A stretch of DNA of 28,099 nucleotides from Moniliophthora roreri (taxonomy: Eukaryota > Basidiomycota > Agaricomycetes > Agaricales > Marasmiaceae). Position 1 is the stretch's first letter; the number at the start of each line of letters is the position of its first letter. A program made the translations under genes and the position numbers. Under the pieces are notes generated by a model. That model had not been told where the DNA came from. It saw only the letters and a program-made list of their open reading frames with translations, and ran no database searches. The DNA is taken from positions 1 through 28,099 of the forward strand of contig LATX02000049.1 of the NCBI GenBank assembly GCA_001466705.2, in the 5' to 3' direction. Below, piece by piece: positions 11,110 through 22,140 of this stretch.

Positions 11110-12395
11110 TGAAGAGACAAGAACTCTGTCTTCTATGAAGAACTGCTACATGCTATCTTCACAGATTTTACGTGAGATTTTCCGCCTCTGCAACTGAAGA
11201 GCTGCTACAAAACCCACCCACCCACACACAACACACACCAAAACCTCCAATAGAGGCTTCTAAGAGTGATAAAGTACTGTATAAGTCTACTAGGAGACTG
11301 AGTCTATCTCAAGTGCAATTCAGGGTGTCAAATGGGACAGAACTCTTTATATTTCAATTGAACAGCTTAGGTGGGTATAAGATGATAGAGCCTAAAGACT
11401 CTGGTTAGGGTGACTCAAGTATGGCACTTAAGTCACAAAGTATAGGTTTTAAAATGAGTGGTTTATTGGTTGGTTATAACCAAATGTTATACGGTGAGGC
11501 AAGATATATATACAAATCTTGGCTCAACTAGAAGCGATGGACTGGCAAGTGCATAGAGACTTGGTCTATAAAGCTGTGTGAAGGGCTAAATCAACACTGC
11601 ACAGGGCTATAGAGTGCAAGTACCAGTCAGTGCTTGAGCCTGCATCTACAAGTAGAGCTCTTTATATACAGAATGATAATTGGAAATAATGAAATAAGAG
11701 ATAAACAAATGTAATCTAGTTTTAGAGTATAAATCATACACCTTCATGCATAAAAGTCTGATCTCACATAGCAATTAGCTATGTTAGGTATATTTGGTGA
11801 CCAAACAGTCAGTTTACTGTGTTTTTGGACCCTGCACAGAGCATTGCTGGGTCTAACGATCCTCCATGTAGCTACTTCTGCATAGCCACTGGCACTGGAC
11901 TGGCTTTGTATATGGGTATTGCTTCTCTTTCTGCTGGTTTACTTTCATGTAGCCACTTTCTACCATTGGATTGGTGGATATTGTGGTCTAGACATCTATT
12001 GTATTCAATCTCCTTCTGTTCCGCATACAATTGTATGAGTCATTTTCGATTTCCTACATGTGCATTGCCTATTATTGGTCCCATGTACACCTGGATAGGT
12101 CATTATATCTGCCTGGAAGTAGCTTCAAAGCTCTGCATAGGAACAAGTTTCAACCATGTATTAGTTTTGATAGTAATAATCAAGCATTAAGTCTATTGAT
12201 GCATTATCATGCAATGTGATTGCAAAGCAAACAATCTAGTGCACTTAGATTGTGGATCCCGCTGATATCTATTCCTTTGTATTCAGAATTAGTGGTTTCT
12301 AGCCTGTTTTATTGACCAAGGACCCTCACAGTGATGCTTCACTGGAATGTAGAGGGCTAGTATAGTCTACTAACCTCATCTAAATTGTGTTACAG
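11110..12395 (-). repeat. Putative LTR of the minus-strand retroelement
   Basis: On the minus strand this candidate LTR starts TGTAACACAATTTAG at 12395, carries a TATA-like TGTATATAAAGAGC near 11664, and ends CTTCA at 11110, for about 1.29 kb. No second copy is present in the window to confirm the ends. Plus-strand open frames inside it (such as 11819-12190) are hydrophobic and Cys-rich without known domains. I regard them as chance. Confidence 0.4.
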
Positions 12396-12415
12396 TGTCA
12401 ATTATTAGACTTATT

Positions 12416-14275
12416 AGACTCAGCCCTTTAAGCTTAGATGCCATATTAGAGCTCTTGGGTTATAAAGTCACATGAATATCACATGTACTCTTGGCTCTTT
12501 TTCTAGTATTTTGATGTGAAAAGTACACGGTTTCGTGTCTAGGCCAAAATTAGGCACATCAGCACATCTGGCTGGCATTCCAAAATAATGTTGTCAACCC
12601 ACAGTCAGATGTTGCACGGAGCAGTCCATTTTGAAGATGACTCGCTTCTATGCTGTTGAGCATAAGACTGGGAAATGAAGTTGAACAATCACAATTAAAC
12701 ATCCCAGCCTATGATTCTCACACCTAGCATCTACACCAATGTCAAATGAATGACTCAACTCAAGGTTCTTGAGATAGCCATGCTCAAAGGAGTACTCAGT
12801 CAATGAGCAACACTTCAATACTGCACTATCAAGGATCTATGTATCATGAGAAACCAATATGCATATGAAGCATGTTAAAAGGACATACACTAAGAAGACT
12901 GGTGTCATGTCCCATAGTTGAAGAAAGCAAAAAGCAGAAGCAGTGACAGCGAAAGGCCTCACACAGCAGCTGAATGATGTACTTTAGATATGAGTTGGTA
13001 ACTGAGAGGTCATTATTGAATAGACATATGCTAGATGTACAAGAATGACAAGTATAAACAAGCTAATCTAAGACAGTGTACATTCAAACACTCTAGCATG
13101 GTGGCTTGTTACTACCTGATTGCTCATCTTCTAACTCCTTACACATATGCTCCTCCCTGCTGCCATTCTTGCTGACTCAGTCTGGATTCCATTCTCACAT
13201 TGAAGAACTCTCACAAGAGCACTAAACTCTTTGGCAGCAATTGGGTATCACACTAGAAACACTACTTCATTTGAGCCACATCTAATGGAAGAGAATTAAT
13301 ACTCCTACTTCATTTGGCTCATGGAAACACTGACTGCTAATAGGCTTCAGCAACCAGTTTCCACTGGTTCTGCTTCATGCTACAGGTTCTGCTTTTGCTT
13401 CCAGTATACTACAAAAGTGGCCAATCCTTGAGTAGTGTTGTCAGTCTGTTCACTGGATTACCTTCATTATACTGTTTGATTGCAAGTTTCCAGTTGTTCT
13501 CCATCGTTGAAGGAATGTTGAGAATAATACAGCCAGGTACAGTAGGAGCAGGGCCAACAGCCTTTTTCTGCTTCTTTGTCTGTTTTGAAGGAATGCAGCT
13601 GTGTGGCATGGAAGGTGCATGGGAGACTGTGGGATCTAGTGCTGTGTTGGATGGTGTCCATGACTGAATTGTGAGCACAGATGATGAGGGATGAGAGTGA
13701 GATTCTTGGACTAGTGAATAATGACTTTGGCCAGCAAGGATTTGACCCAGCACGAATGATGGCACTGTTGGAGGCATACTTGGCAGTTGGGCTGTTGTAT
13801 ATCCACATGAAGTCAGCAGCATGGGGCTGTAATAGAGCTGTTGCTGCTGGTAAGAGCCTCTTATATCGATTACATTGCAAATTTCATTAAAACCATGCTC
13901 AATCATAGTTGTAAGAGCCTTCATTTGAGCTTGTGAAGCTGGTCCCATATCTCTGTGATGGCCAAGAAAGCTGCAAGTCTGGTTGGTCTGAACAGGGCAA
14001 AGAGCATGACTATGGCTAGCTTCATAGCATCTAAGCTTGTTGAGCAGATAACAGGACAATGTACCAACCTAGAAGTGGACACAATCAGTAAGCAATAGAC
14101 CGAAACAAGTAAACACTATATGTCTTCATTTTCTGCCCATCCTCCCCACCACTGAACTGCTTCAAGAGACCAAGTCTTACCCAAGCCTGCATGCATGAAT
14201 CAATACTGAGCACCACCACAGTGGAAGGAATGTGTTGTGAATGTCTGTGTAAGCCCTGCCTTGTGGGAAAACCTG
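12416..14275. repeat. Copy 1 of a near-identical 1,860 bp direct duplication
   Basis: This segment is repeated at 14277-16136 with an offset of 1,861 bp and only a couple of visible differences (for example G/A at 12531 and C/T near 12779). The two copies are separated by exactly one N at 14276. Its right part carries the 3' end of a Crypton-type gene on the minus strand. About 12420-13330 holds no gene I can recognise and may be 3' flanking sequence of that element. See the finding on possible misassembly. Confidence 0.9.
13409..14275 (-). pseudogene. Crypton-type YR gene, duplicated 3' end (copy 1)
   Basis: This is a duplicate of the C-terminal exons at 15270-16136 and is cut at the N at 14276, so the upstream recombinase exons are absent. 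It carries the same 216-codon C-terminal frame (13409-14059) with GHHRDMGPAS and the WKLAIKQYNEGNP...LLKDW motif. It also has the same in-frame TGA at 14200-14202. It is probably non-functional, or an assembly copy of the same locus. Confidence 0.6.
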
Positions 14276-14276
14276 N

Positions 14277-16136
14277 AGACTCAGCCCTTTAAGCTTAGAT
14301 GCCATATTAGAGCTCTTGGGTTATAAAGTCACATGAATATCACATGTACTCTTGGCTCTTTTTCTAGTATTTTGATGTGAAAAGTACACAGTTTCGTGTC
14401 TAGGCCAAAATTAGGCACATCAGCACATCTGGCTGGCATTCCAAAATAATGTTGTCAACCCACAGTCAGATGTTGCACGGAGCAGTCCATTTTGAAGATG
14501 ACTCGCTTCTATGCTGTTGAGCATAAGACTGGGAAATGAAGTTGAACAATCACAATTAAACATCCCAGCCTATGATTCTCACACCTAGCATCTACACCAA
14601 TGTCAAATGAATGACTCAACTCAAGGTTCTTGAGATAGCTATGCTCAAAGGAGTACTCAGTCAATGAGCAACACTTCAATACTGCACTATCAAGGATCTA
14701 TGTATCATGAGAAACCAATATGCATATGAAGCATGTTAAAAGGACATACACTAAGAAGACTGGTGTCATGTCCCATAGTTGAAGAAAGCAAAAAGCAGAA
14801 GCAGTGACAGCGAAAGGCCTCACACAGCAGCTGAATGATGTACTTTAGATATGAGTTGGTAACTGAGAGGTCATTATTGAATAGACATATGCTAGATGTA
14901 CAAGAATGACAAGTATAAACAAGCTAATCTAAGACAGTGTACATTCAAACACTCTAGCATGGTGGCTTGTTACTACCTGATTGCTCATCTTCTAACTCCT
15001 TACACATATGCTCCTCCCTGCTGCCATTCTTGCTGACTCAGTCTGGATTCCATTCTCACATTGAAGAACTCTCACAAGAGCACTAAACTCTTTGGCAGCA
15101 ATTGGGTATCACACTAGAAACACTACTTCATTTGAGCCACATCTAATGGAAGAGAATTAATACTCCTACTTCATTTGGCTCATGGAAACACTGACTGCTA
15201 ATAGGCTTCAGCAACCAGTTTCCACTGGTTCTGCTTCATGCTACAGGTTCTGCTTTTGCTTCCAGTATACTACAAAAGTGGCCAATCCTTGAGTAGTGTT
15301 GTCAGTCTGTTCACTGGATTACCTTCATTATACTGTTTGATTGCAAGTTTCCAGTTGTTCTCCATCGTTGAAGGAATGTTGAGAATAATACAGCCAGGTA
15401 CAGTAGGAGCAGGGCCAACAGCCTTTTTCTGCTTCTTTGTCTGTTTTGAAGGAATGCAGCTGTGTGGCATGGAAGGTGCATGGGAGACTGTGGGATCTAG
15501 TGCTGTGTTGGATGGTGTCCATGACTGAATTGTGAGCACAGATGATGAGGGATGAGAGTGAGATTCTTGGACTAGTGAATAATGACTTTGGCCAGCAAGG
15601 ATTTGACCCAGCACGAATGATGGCACTGTTGGAGGCATACTTGGCAGTTGGGCTGTTGTATATCCACATGAAGTCAGCAGCATGGGGCTGTAATAGAGCT
15701 GTTGCTGCTGGTAAGAGCCTCTTATATCGATTACATTGCAAATTTCATTAAAACCATGCTCAATCATAGTTGTAAGAGCCTTCATTTGAGCTTGTGAAGC
15801 TGGTCCCATATCTCTGTGATGGCCAAGAAAGCTGCAAGTCTGGTTGGTCTGAACAGGGCAAAGAGCATGACTATGGCTAGCTTCATAGCATCTAAGCTTG
15901 TTGAGCAGATAACAGGACAATGTACCAACCTAGAAGTGGACACAATCAGTAAGCAATAGACCGAAACAAGTAAACACTATATGTCTTCATTTTCTGCCCA
16001 TCCTCCCCACCACTGAACTGCTTCAAGAGACCAAGTCTTACCCAAGCCTGCATGCATGAATCAATACTGAGCACCACCACAGTGGAAGGAATGTGTTGTG
16101 AATGTCTGTGTAAGCCCTGCCTTGTGGGAAAACCTG
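14277..16136. repeat. Copy 2 of the 1,860 bp direct duplication
   Basis: This copy is near-identical to 12416-14275. It is continuous on its right side with the remainder of the Crypton-type gene (16137-16918), so it is the copy in natural context. The stretch 14277-15190 shows no gene. Confidence 0.9.
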
Positions 16137-16918
16137 TTGATCAAGCTCAATGATGTTTGATATGACATGCATTGATGTGAATTGATAGTTCTATTGGGCA
16201 CGATATAGGGGAAGATGAATTTGTCAGGCTTGAGTGGTCTTTGAAGAAGTATATTCTCATAGAAATAGACCCAGAGTCAAAGTTGGGGATGCATGTCAAT
16301 AGCTGGAGTACTGGGTTGATCATATATTTCATATATATATTCCCTGGACACCAATCAACCTGTGATATGGAAAAGAAAGGACCAAACACATACCATTGAC
16401 TGCCATCTCTTTTGTTCCATCAGATTCACTTCATCATAAAACAACTCTGGGAATTCCAGTGGGGCAGGTAAGTTCCATCTGATATGCTGTCTTTACAACT
16501 GGCAAAGCTTAGAGTTTCTGTCATATAAATGAGTGTGTGATGACCTCATTTCATCAATCTGAGAAGTGAAGCCACTTACCATGTCCATAGCATGAATCCA
16601 GGAGAGGCAGACATACACATCATAAAATGTCTTGTTACCTCAAGGAGGTGCTCAGTACTAGTCATCCAAACCCAGTCGGTCCAGTATGCATGAGCATTAG
16701 GCACTACTTGCTCTGACCAGGTCATCTATTGGACCATATCTTCATAAGTAATTGCTTCTGCATGGTTTCAAGTTGTCTTGTCACCTCCAAGACCATTCTT
16801 GATTGATTTCAGAAGAGTTTGCACCAAAGGAGCACATGCCAGATTCCCTTTCACCTTTCCAGTGCTTTTGTTGTACTCATAGAAGCCCTTGTACTTCCCA
16901 TGTGGGTCTCTAGAAGTG
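15200..16918 (-). pseudogene. Crypton-type tyrosine recombinase, catalytic and C-terminal exons
   Basis: The family cuts and rejoins DNA with an Arg/His/Arg/Tyr active site and moves Cryptons without a reverse transcriptase. Reading downward from 16918, a core-binding region (SRDPHGKYKGFYEYN, then NHAEAITYEDM) ends near 16580 at a GTAAGT donor. A second block (about 16000-16335) has TPAIDM, PDKFIFPYI, then THSFHCGGAQY and VQWWGGWAENED, matching the C-terminal YR box as I remember it. A third block (15270-15929), after an acceptor-like CTTCTAG at 15931, has GHHRDMGPAS and a C-terminal WKLAIKQYNEGNP...LLKDW region resembling a GCR1_C-like DNA-binding tail. Stops interrupt it (TGA at 16061 and others), and the box-II Arg is His (16082-16084). 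The 5' part lies beyond the Ngaro insertion, at 26806-26973. Confidence 0.7.
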
Positions 16919-17011
16919 ATGAGGTATACTGCTAATGATGGAATAATATGGAGGTATGCAATATGCAGTGTACCTACTGATATATGTATATGTGATATGC
17001 TGGAGGCTGGC
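16919..17011 (-). repeat. Ngaro split direct repeat B2 (element 3' end)
   Basis: The 93-bp sequence ATGAGGTATACTGCTAATGA... to GGAGGCTGGC is repeated directly at 17306-17398 with a few transitions. It abuts Crypton coding sequence at 16918. Its outer position matches the B2 terminus of the A1-B1-A2-B2 arrangement of Ngaro-type elements. Confidence 0.75.
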
Positions 17012-17160
17012 TGGGTGGGCTTGGGATGGGTGGGTGGGACCAAACAGCAGATAATGCCAAGTTACCAGACTAAGCCTGATTATTCAGGAGAAGCAAGGCC
17101 AAGTGAAAGGAAACTCTGTATCACTGAGCACTAAATGTAAACAGGATGTGGTGGGTGGGT
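17012..17160. other. Spacer between Ngaro repeats B2 and A2
   Basis: A 149-bp segment with G-rich patches (GGGTGGGCTTGGGATGGGTG near 17015 and GGTGGGTGGG near 17150). No gene is present. In the canonical arrangement A2 abuts B2, so this is either diverged repeat sequence or a small insertion. Confidence 0.4.
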
Positions 17161-17305
17161 AAATACGAAGAGGAATACAAAGAGTATGCTATGCTGAATG
17201 AGTTGTGGCAGATGGAAGCAGGAGGAAAAGATGCTGAGTGCTTCCATCTGCCACATGTCTACCTCATCCTCTGATAAGCCTCCACAGGCTCCAACTTATC
17301 ACAGA
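17161..17305 (-). repeat. Ngaro split direct repeat A2
   Basis: The 145-bp sequence AAATACGAAGAGGAATACAA... to CTTATCACAGA is repeated directly at 26655-26799 (A1) with several transitions. Its right edge directly touches B1 at 17306. A perfect hairpin lies within (17204-17255). Confidence 0.85.
17204..17255. repeat. Perfect 17-bp inverted repeat inside A2
   Basis: TGTGGCAGATGGAAGCA (17204-17220) and TGCTTCCATCTGCCACA (17239-17255) are perfect complements around an 18-nt loop. The A1 copy (near 26700-26750) keeps the stem with mismatches at one end. It could be a recombinase-binding site or an RNA structure at the transcript end. Confidence 0.8.
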
Positions 17306-17398
17306 ATGAGGTATACTGCTAATGATGGAATAATATGGAGGTATGCAATATGCAGCATACCTACTGATATATATATATGTGGTGTGCTGGAGGCTGGC
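17306..17398 (-). repeat. Ngaro split direct repeat B1
   Basis: This is the second copy of the 93-bp B repeat, directly downstream of the degenerate ORF3 and contiguous with A2. Both copies contain a translatable frame (LHIAYLHIIPSLAVYL), simply because they share sequence. Confidence 0.8.
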
Positions 17399-18780
17399 AC
17401 CCACCCGTGAATATGCATTGAGTGAAAGGCTGAGAACTCAGAACACCCCAACTTGAGCACATGCTCAAAGCCCTTCTTCTTCCATATTGCACAGCAGGTG
17501 TCGAGGAAGTCCTTTTTGGTGAGATGTTTTGGCTGGCCATTGTCATCAATGTAGGCAAATAAGGAGAGGTGATTAGGGATGTTCTTGTTTACTGCAATAT
17601 AGTTTTTTAGAGCCAAAATGGGGCAGATACTATCTTTATCAAACAGTCATTGAGTAAGCAACATTAATCCTCCTGCTTCTCGAGTAGACTTGGTCCAGGG
17701 AAGGTTGACAGCACAAGAAATAATGCCATCTTCAATAGTCTTGAAATCAATTTGAGTAGAACATTGAGCATGGAATTTTGGGTTGAAACCTTTCTGAGAA
17801 GGTATGGTGGTCTCATCCAGACGATGACATCCATATTGGGAGCAACAAGTGCATCCCCAGACAGCAGCACCCCTTGGAGAGTTGAGGTCCAGACCTTTCT
17901 TCAGGACCCACATGTGAGTATCAGAAATGGGAGCACAGACTTCTTGGCGGTAATGTGCACCCTCTTGATTAGCTGTCTTACGAGCCCATTTCACACGAGT
18001 GTCATCTCCCCACTATAGTGCACCGTTGGTAAGGTGCCAGGCCCATAAACCCAAGAGCCAAGTTTTGATAGTGTCGCCAGACTTCAACCCTTTGTATTTC
18101 CCTATGAATGCCGATATTAATATAGGGTCTGCTGGCATCTGCTGTTCTTCTGGGATCTTCAAGGTGTCGCAAAACTGATTGAAATGAAGAAGACCTGATG
18201 CATATGTGGATTTGGTTGAATCTGTCATTCTGCCTTCAATAGCACTGCTAGCCAATTTCTAGATATCTTTGGACCACAATTTAGACTCATCTTCTTGTTT
18301 CTGCAGCGAATATGGGGTATTCCACTTGTGTAAGCGATGTTTAGTGAGGACTTTGGGCCAGAGATCACATGTCACTATGTTGTTACCTGCCCTGGGCTCC
18401 TGCAGACAAGAGGGTGGTAGAGGAGGTCCAGTAGAAGAACTGGCAGGTGCCAGATGGATGGTTGGAAATGGGGATGATGATGAAGGGAAATTCTGGGATC
18501 TTGATGCTCCAAAACTGAAGAAACAACGTGAATTATTGTAAGTAGGTTTCAATAAAGAATCTTGTTTATGATAAATAATATTTTGACATGGGGGATCTTC
18601 TATAGCATGATATATTGAGCTGATACTGTAAATATGTATATCAGGAGACATACTGTTTGAAATTCTCCCAATTGGAGAGATGGATTTAGGCTCAATCTGG
18701 GTGCATGGTTCCCTGGTGCCAATGCCAAGACTTGTCAGTGCGAATCTGAAAAATGCCCTATTGTTCATAGTATAGGACAT
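17399..18780 (-). pseudogene. Ngaro ORF3: tyrosine recombinase, C-terminus missing
   Basis: The recombinase would integrate the circular cDNA of the retrotransposon. The start is ATG at 18778-18780, overlapping the end of ORF2 by 23 bp in another frame. A low-complexity linker (about 170 residues, Ser/Pro-rich) leads to a core-binding domain (KLASSAIEGRM, STKSTYASGLLHFNQFC, near 18255-18020). The catalytic N-terminal part has NLPWTKSTREAGG, holding the first catalytic Arg (near 17690), then ICPILALKNYI and SLFAYIDDNGQP. After FEHVL (17455) the conserved HSFRIGG box and the Tyr box are absent; 54 bp of unrelated sequence leads into B1. In-frame stops: TAG at 18259, TAG at 18013, TGA at 17647. 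All pieces are in one frame. Not functional as assembled. Confidence 0.8.
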
Positions 18781-19689
18781 CTAGAAGGGCCTCTGGGATA
18801 CCAAAGGTGAGTGGCAGTATCTTATCTTGTGGACCCAACTCTCTGCATGAGAGAGGGTCTGCAGAATTAGAGTCAGACTTGATATATTCCATGTTGAAGG
18901 AGATACGGTGTGGGAGAAGCACTGAATACAGACATCAAATGGACCAGTTGATCCAAATATTGAGACTATGGCCCTTCTTGACAGCGCCGATTGTGCCTTG
19001 ATTATCTGAGTGGGCCAAAAGGCAGACATCCTTAAATTGCATTTTTTCTAAAAAATAGAAGAGAAGTTTGATGGCCAGAGTCTCGAGCCAACAAATGTCG
19101 TGTCCAGGAACCTTCCAGAATGGTAGGAGGTGGAAAGCTGCCCATCAATCACCAATCCAGATGCCAATACCCCATTCAGTTGAAGCATCAATGAATATTC
19201 CCAGGTCTGTTACTGGTGGCTTTGGATATAGTTGGCAGAAGAAGTATGGATTTGACAATGCTGTGGCCCAGTATTCAAGCTTGGAAATGAGAGAGGGAGG
19301 CAGGTAGCGTAATTCATAGTCTGACTTGAATGTTGCCATGAAATTGGATAATATAGGGAGATATGAACGGCCTTTGAGATGAAGGAATGAACAGTAACAT
19401 AATGTACTGTGGAGTTTTTGCACCACTTGCAAACTGCAGTGATGTGCTTTGCATGATACCTGAAAGGACATCACCTGCAATAGGTATTTGACACATTTTC
19501 TTTCTGGCAAGGAAGCCCAACGTAAAGGCAAGTTCCAAATGAATCTGACAAAGGTGGTGACAAAGACAAATTCAATGTTGCCCTTCTCATCTCCATCATG
19601 CCATAGCATGCCTAGATCAGCTACCAGGCTAAGAATATCTTCATGGGTATAGGTTAGTGTAGATGGCAAAACTTGCTGGGGCTGATAAT

Positions 19690-19722
19690 GCCAGGCAAAA
19701 TGGCAAAACCATTTTGCCTGGC
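19690..19722. repeat. Subterminal palindrome in the hAT left end
   Basis: GCCAGGCAAAATGG (19690-19703) and CCATTTTGCCTGGC (19709-19722) are perfect complements around a 5-nt loop and carry the GGCAAAA motif repeated elsewhere near the ends. It is a likely transposase-binding site by position. Confidence 0.75.
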
Positions 19723-19831
19723 AATATCCACAGCTGGCAAAACTCTGACTGAACCTTGTTTTCAGATTGGATCAACACACTCTGCAGCACTTTCTTTTCG
19801 TTGTTCAAATGATAATCTCTCTATTCTACTG

Positions 19832-22140
19832 CTACACAATGTCTGAAATTGACCAACCTGTGCCTGTCTGACCATCTTCCCGCACTACCTCAATAGTCTC
19901 AACATATAGGATAGGTACTATTCCATCCAGTGCCTTTTTTATTTCATTGAAGTTGAAAATTTCACTCTGTACCAGAAAAGAACCTGAATCTCCTGCTTTG
20001 TCAGCCACCTTCTCTATCATCTTCTTTTCAAGCTGCTAAAAAGCATCTTCAACAGGATCTTTTTCAATTTCACCCTGAGGAGAATTGGGAATACTGTCAT
20101 CAGTATCAAGGGGAGGTTCTTAAGTCAGGCAGGACTCAAGTTCTTGAGTAATGGTGCTGGTTATTGCTGGGCTGTCTTTCGCATGCATATGTGCATGTTT
20201 ACAGGGTGTAGACTTCCCTGCTGCTCTATTCTTCTCCCAAATCTCCCAGTCATAATAGTTTCACAGTTTGGCCAACTTCTCGAAGGTTGGAGTTGACAAG
20301 TTGTTATGTTTTGGCATCTGGACACCATTCAAGTGGGAGAATAATCACTCAATCTTAGCGGCATAAGGAACAATAGAGTAAATGACAATAGCAAGTGCTT
20401 TGAGGGGATGGCTTTTTGTGTTGATTGGTAGTCTCTCCCACCATTCCTTTGCTCTACCTGTACCACCTGTGAATTGTTCTTTGCAGTGGTAGTAGAGCTT
20501 GATGTCCTTCTTCAGTACTGTAGCTTCTTCAAAGGACCAATTCCACTTCTTCACAAGGCTGAGAGCAGTATTGGTGATATCCGTGAGAGTGAATCCAGCC
20601 TGTTTTGAGATTGCAAGTCAGCGACAGAGAGGGTGAAGAAAAAGAGCAAGTTTATGTACTAAAGTTGCAATTTTGTGGAACCACCTGTCGAGGACATGTC
20701 ATGCATGTGCAAGGAACTCCTCATCCTCATCATCATCACAGGATATGGCAGCAAGAGTGCAGGCACAGCTGAGGAGCTGTAGCATGCAGTCTGCAAGTGT
20801 GCTCTCTTGAGACTCACAGTTCCCGATTGCATCAACAAGGGGTTTTACCACCTTTGTCACCTGTAATAGATACTGCCAACAGTCCTCATCAGTGAGGACT
20901 ATTTGTATAACCTTGGCAGAGACAACAGATAGACCCCCAGATGATTTCTTTGCATCATCTCAGAGGCATATAGCCCCAAGAGGTCTTTGGTGAAGAAGGA
21001 CACTCAATGCAAGAAGGATAATTGCATACCAGCATGACTCACAATTCTTCTCCAAGCCTCATGTGATCTTCACTTTACAAGCCTCCTCTTTTAATTGACC
21101 TTCCCAATAATGTGAGTTATTGAAGAAGGTCACAACTGTATTGGCCTTTCCAAGTGACTTCTTGACAGGTGCATATGAGCAGATCTCTCCAACCAAGGTG
21201 TTCATCTGATGGAGAAAGCATGCAAGAGTCTGTGCTTGATGTTAGCATAGAAGATTGAAATTGAAGCAAATACATACAATAACCCACGGAAATCTTTCCT
21301 CAAACTTTCTCCGAAAGCTTTGCATGACAGTCAGATTGTCTGTGACAAGCGCAATGAAACATGCTGCATCCTCTACAGCCATGTCTTTCATTGCCAAAAG
21401 AGCAGTCTCCAGGATCTTTTGGGCCTCTCCTCAGAGCCCTGTCAGGTCCCAAAGACCCATAACTATGGGATACTCGCCAACTTGGGCAGCTGCTGTGCTG
21501 TATAGCACCTGCTTCAGGAGGTCCTCCCATCCATCAATTAAGAGTGTCAAAATCTGCTTGAACGATGCAATTCTCACCACTTCCAGCAGGTGAACGCAAC
21601 CATTCTCACTATCTAGAATTGTGTGGGAGAGTACATAACAGCTTGAAAGCATGTAAGATGGCCTGATCTCATTGCAAAAGTCCTCCAGATATGGGTTTTC
21701 TGCCGATCTGAATGCCAAACAAGAATGAACAATGAAACTGAATCAATATAAGTACATGCCACTCATATCAGTCTTAAAAAATGCACCAAAAGAGCTTTAA
21801 ATCTGCATGCTGCCGCTGACCCTCATCAAGCCCAAAATCAACAATTCCATCCAATGTTCATTGCCTTTCTACCTTCCTCTTCTTTGCTGTTCTTGATACT
21901 TCAGTCCCTCCCACGGTTTTTGGCTCCTAGATCCTGCTTCTTGCTAACCATGTAACAATGGGCAGCCATGTGGGCAGCAGTTGGAGCATCTAGACATGCC
22001 TCAGTTGATGCAATATGATTGAATAGGTTGTTGTCTCAGTGTTCAATTGATGCTCCAGCACTATTGGGCTTGTCGCCACAGTAGTTGCAACTAAAGAAAT
22101 GACGGTGGGAGTTATTCTCCACCTCTCTGAGCTTTGTAAA
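19832..22140 (-). pseudogene. hAT transposase with BED zinc finger, multiple stops
   Basis: The enzyme would cut and reinsert the element. From 22140 downward: a BED-type zinc finger (FFSCNYCGDKPNSAG, then NHIASTEACLDAP; 22115-21985); an apparent intron or decayed stretch around 21730-21880; then a catalytic-region start AENPYLEDFCNEIRPSY (21700) and LLIDGWEDLLKQVLY. A middle part follows with SCWYAIILLAL (near 21030), and a C-terminal hAT dimerisation region LFSHLNGVQMPKHNNLSTPT (20344-20285). A Glu/Asp-containing tail then runs to the stop near 19832. In-frame stops where Arg is expected: TGA at 21059, 20960, 20699, 20618, 20345 and 20261. It is degenerate and inactive, yet its order matches fungal hAT transposases. 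Confidence 0.8.

Noticed and set aside
11819..12190. A 123-codon plus-strand open frame with hydrophobic segments
   Set aside because: It lies within the putative minus-strand LTR, with no recognisable domain or paralogue in the window. It is best seen as chance.
13377..13667. Plus-strand frames at 13377-13667 and 15238-15528, and 13467-13880 on the minus strand
   Set aside because: They overlap the better supported Crypton C-terminal frame in other phases and are exact shadows in both duplicate copies.
18781..19029. An 82-codon minus-strand frame between RT and YR
   Set aside because: It is in another phase from the RNase H motifs (WLETLAIK, AHSDNQGT), which are clearly the coding frame here.
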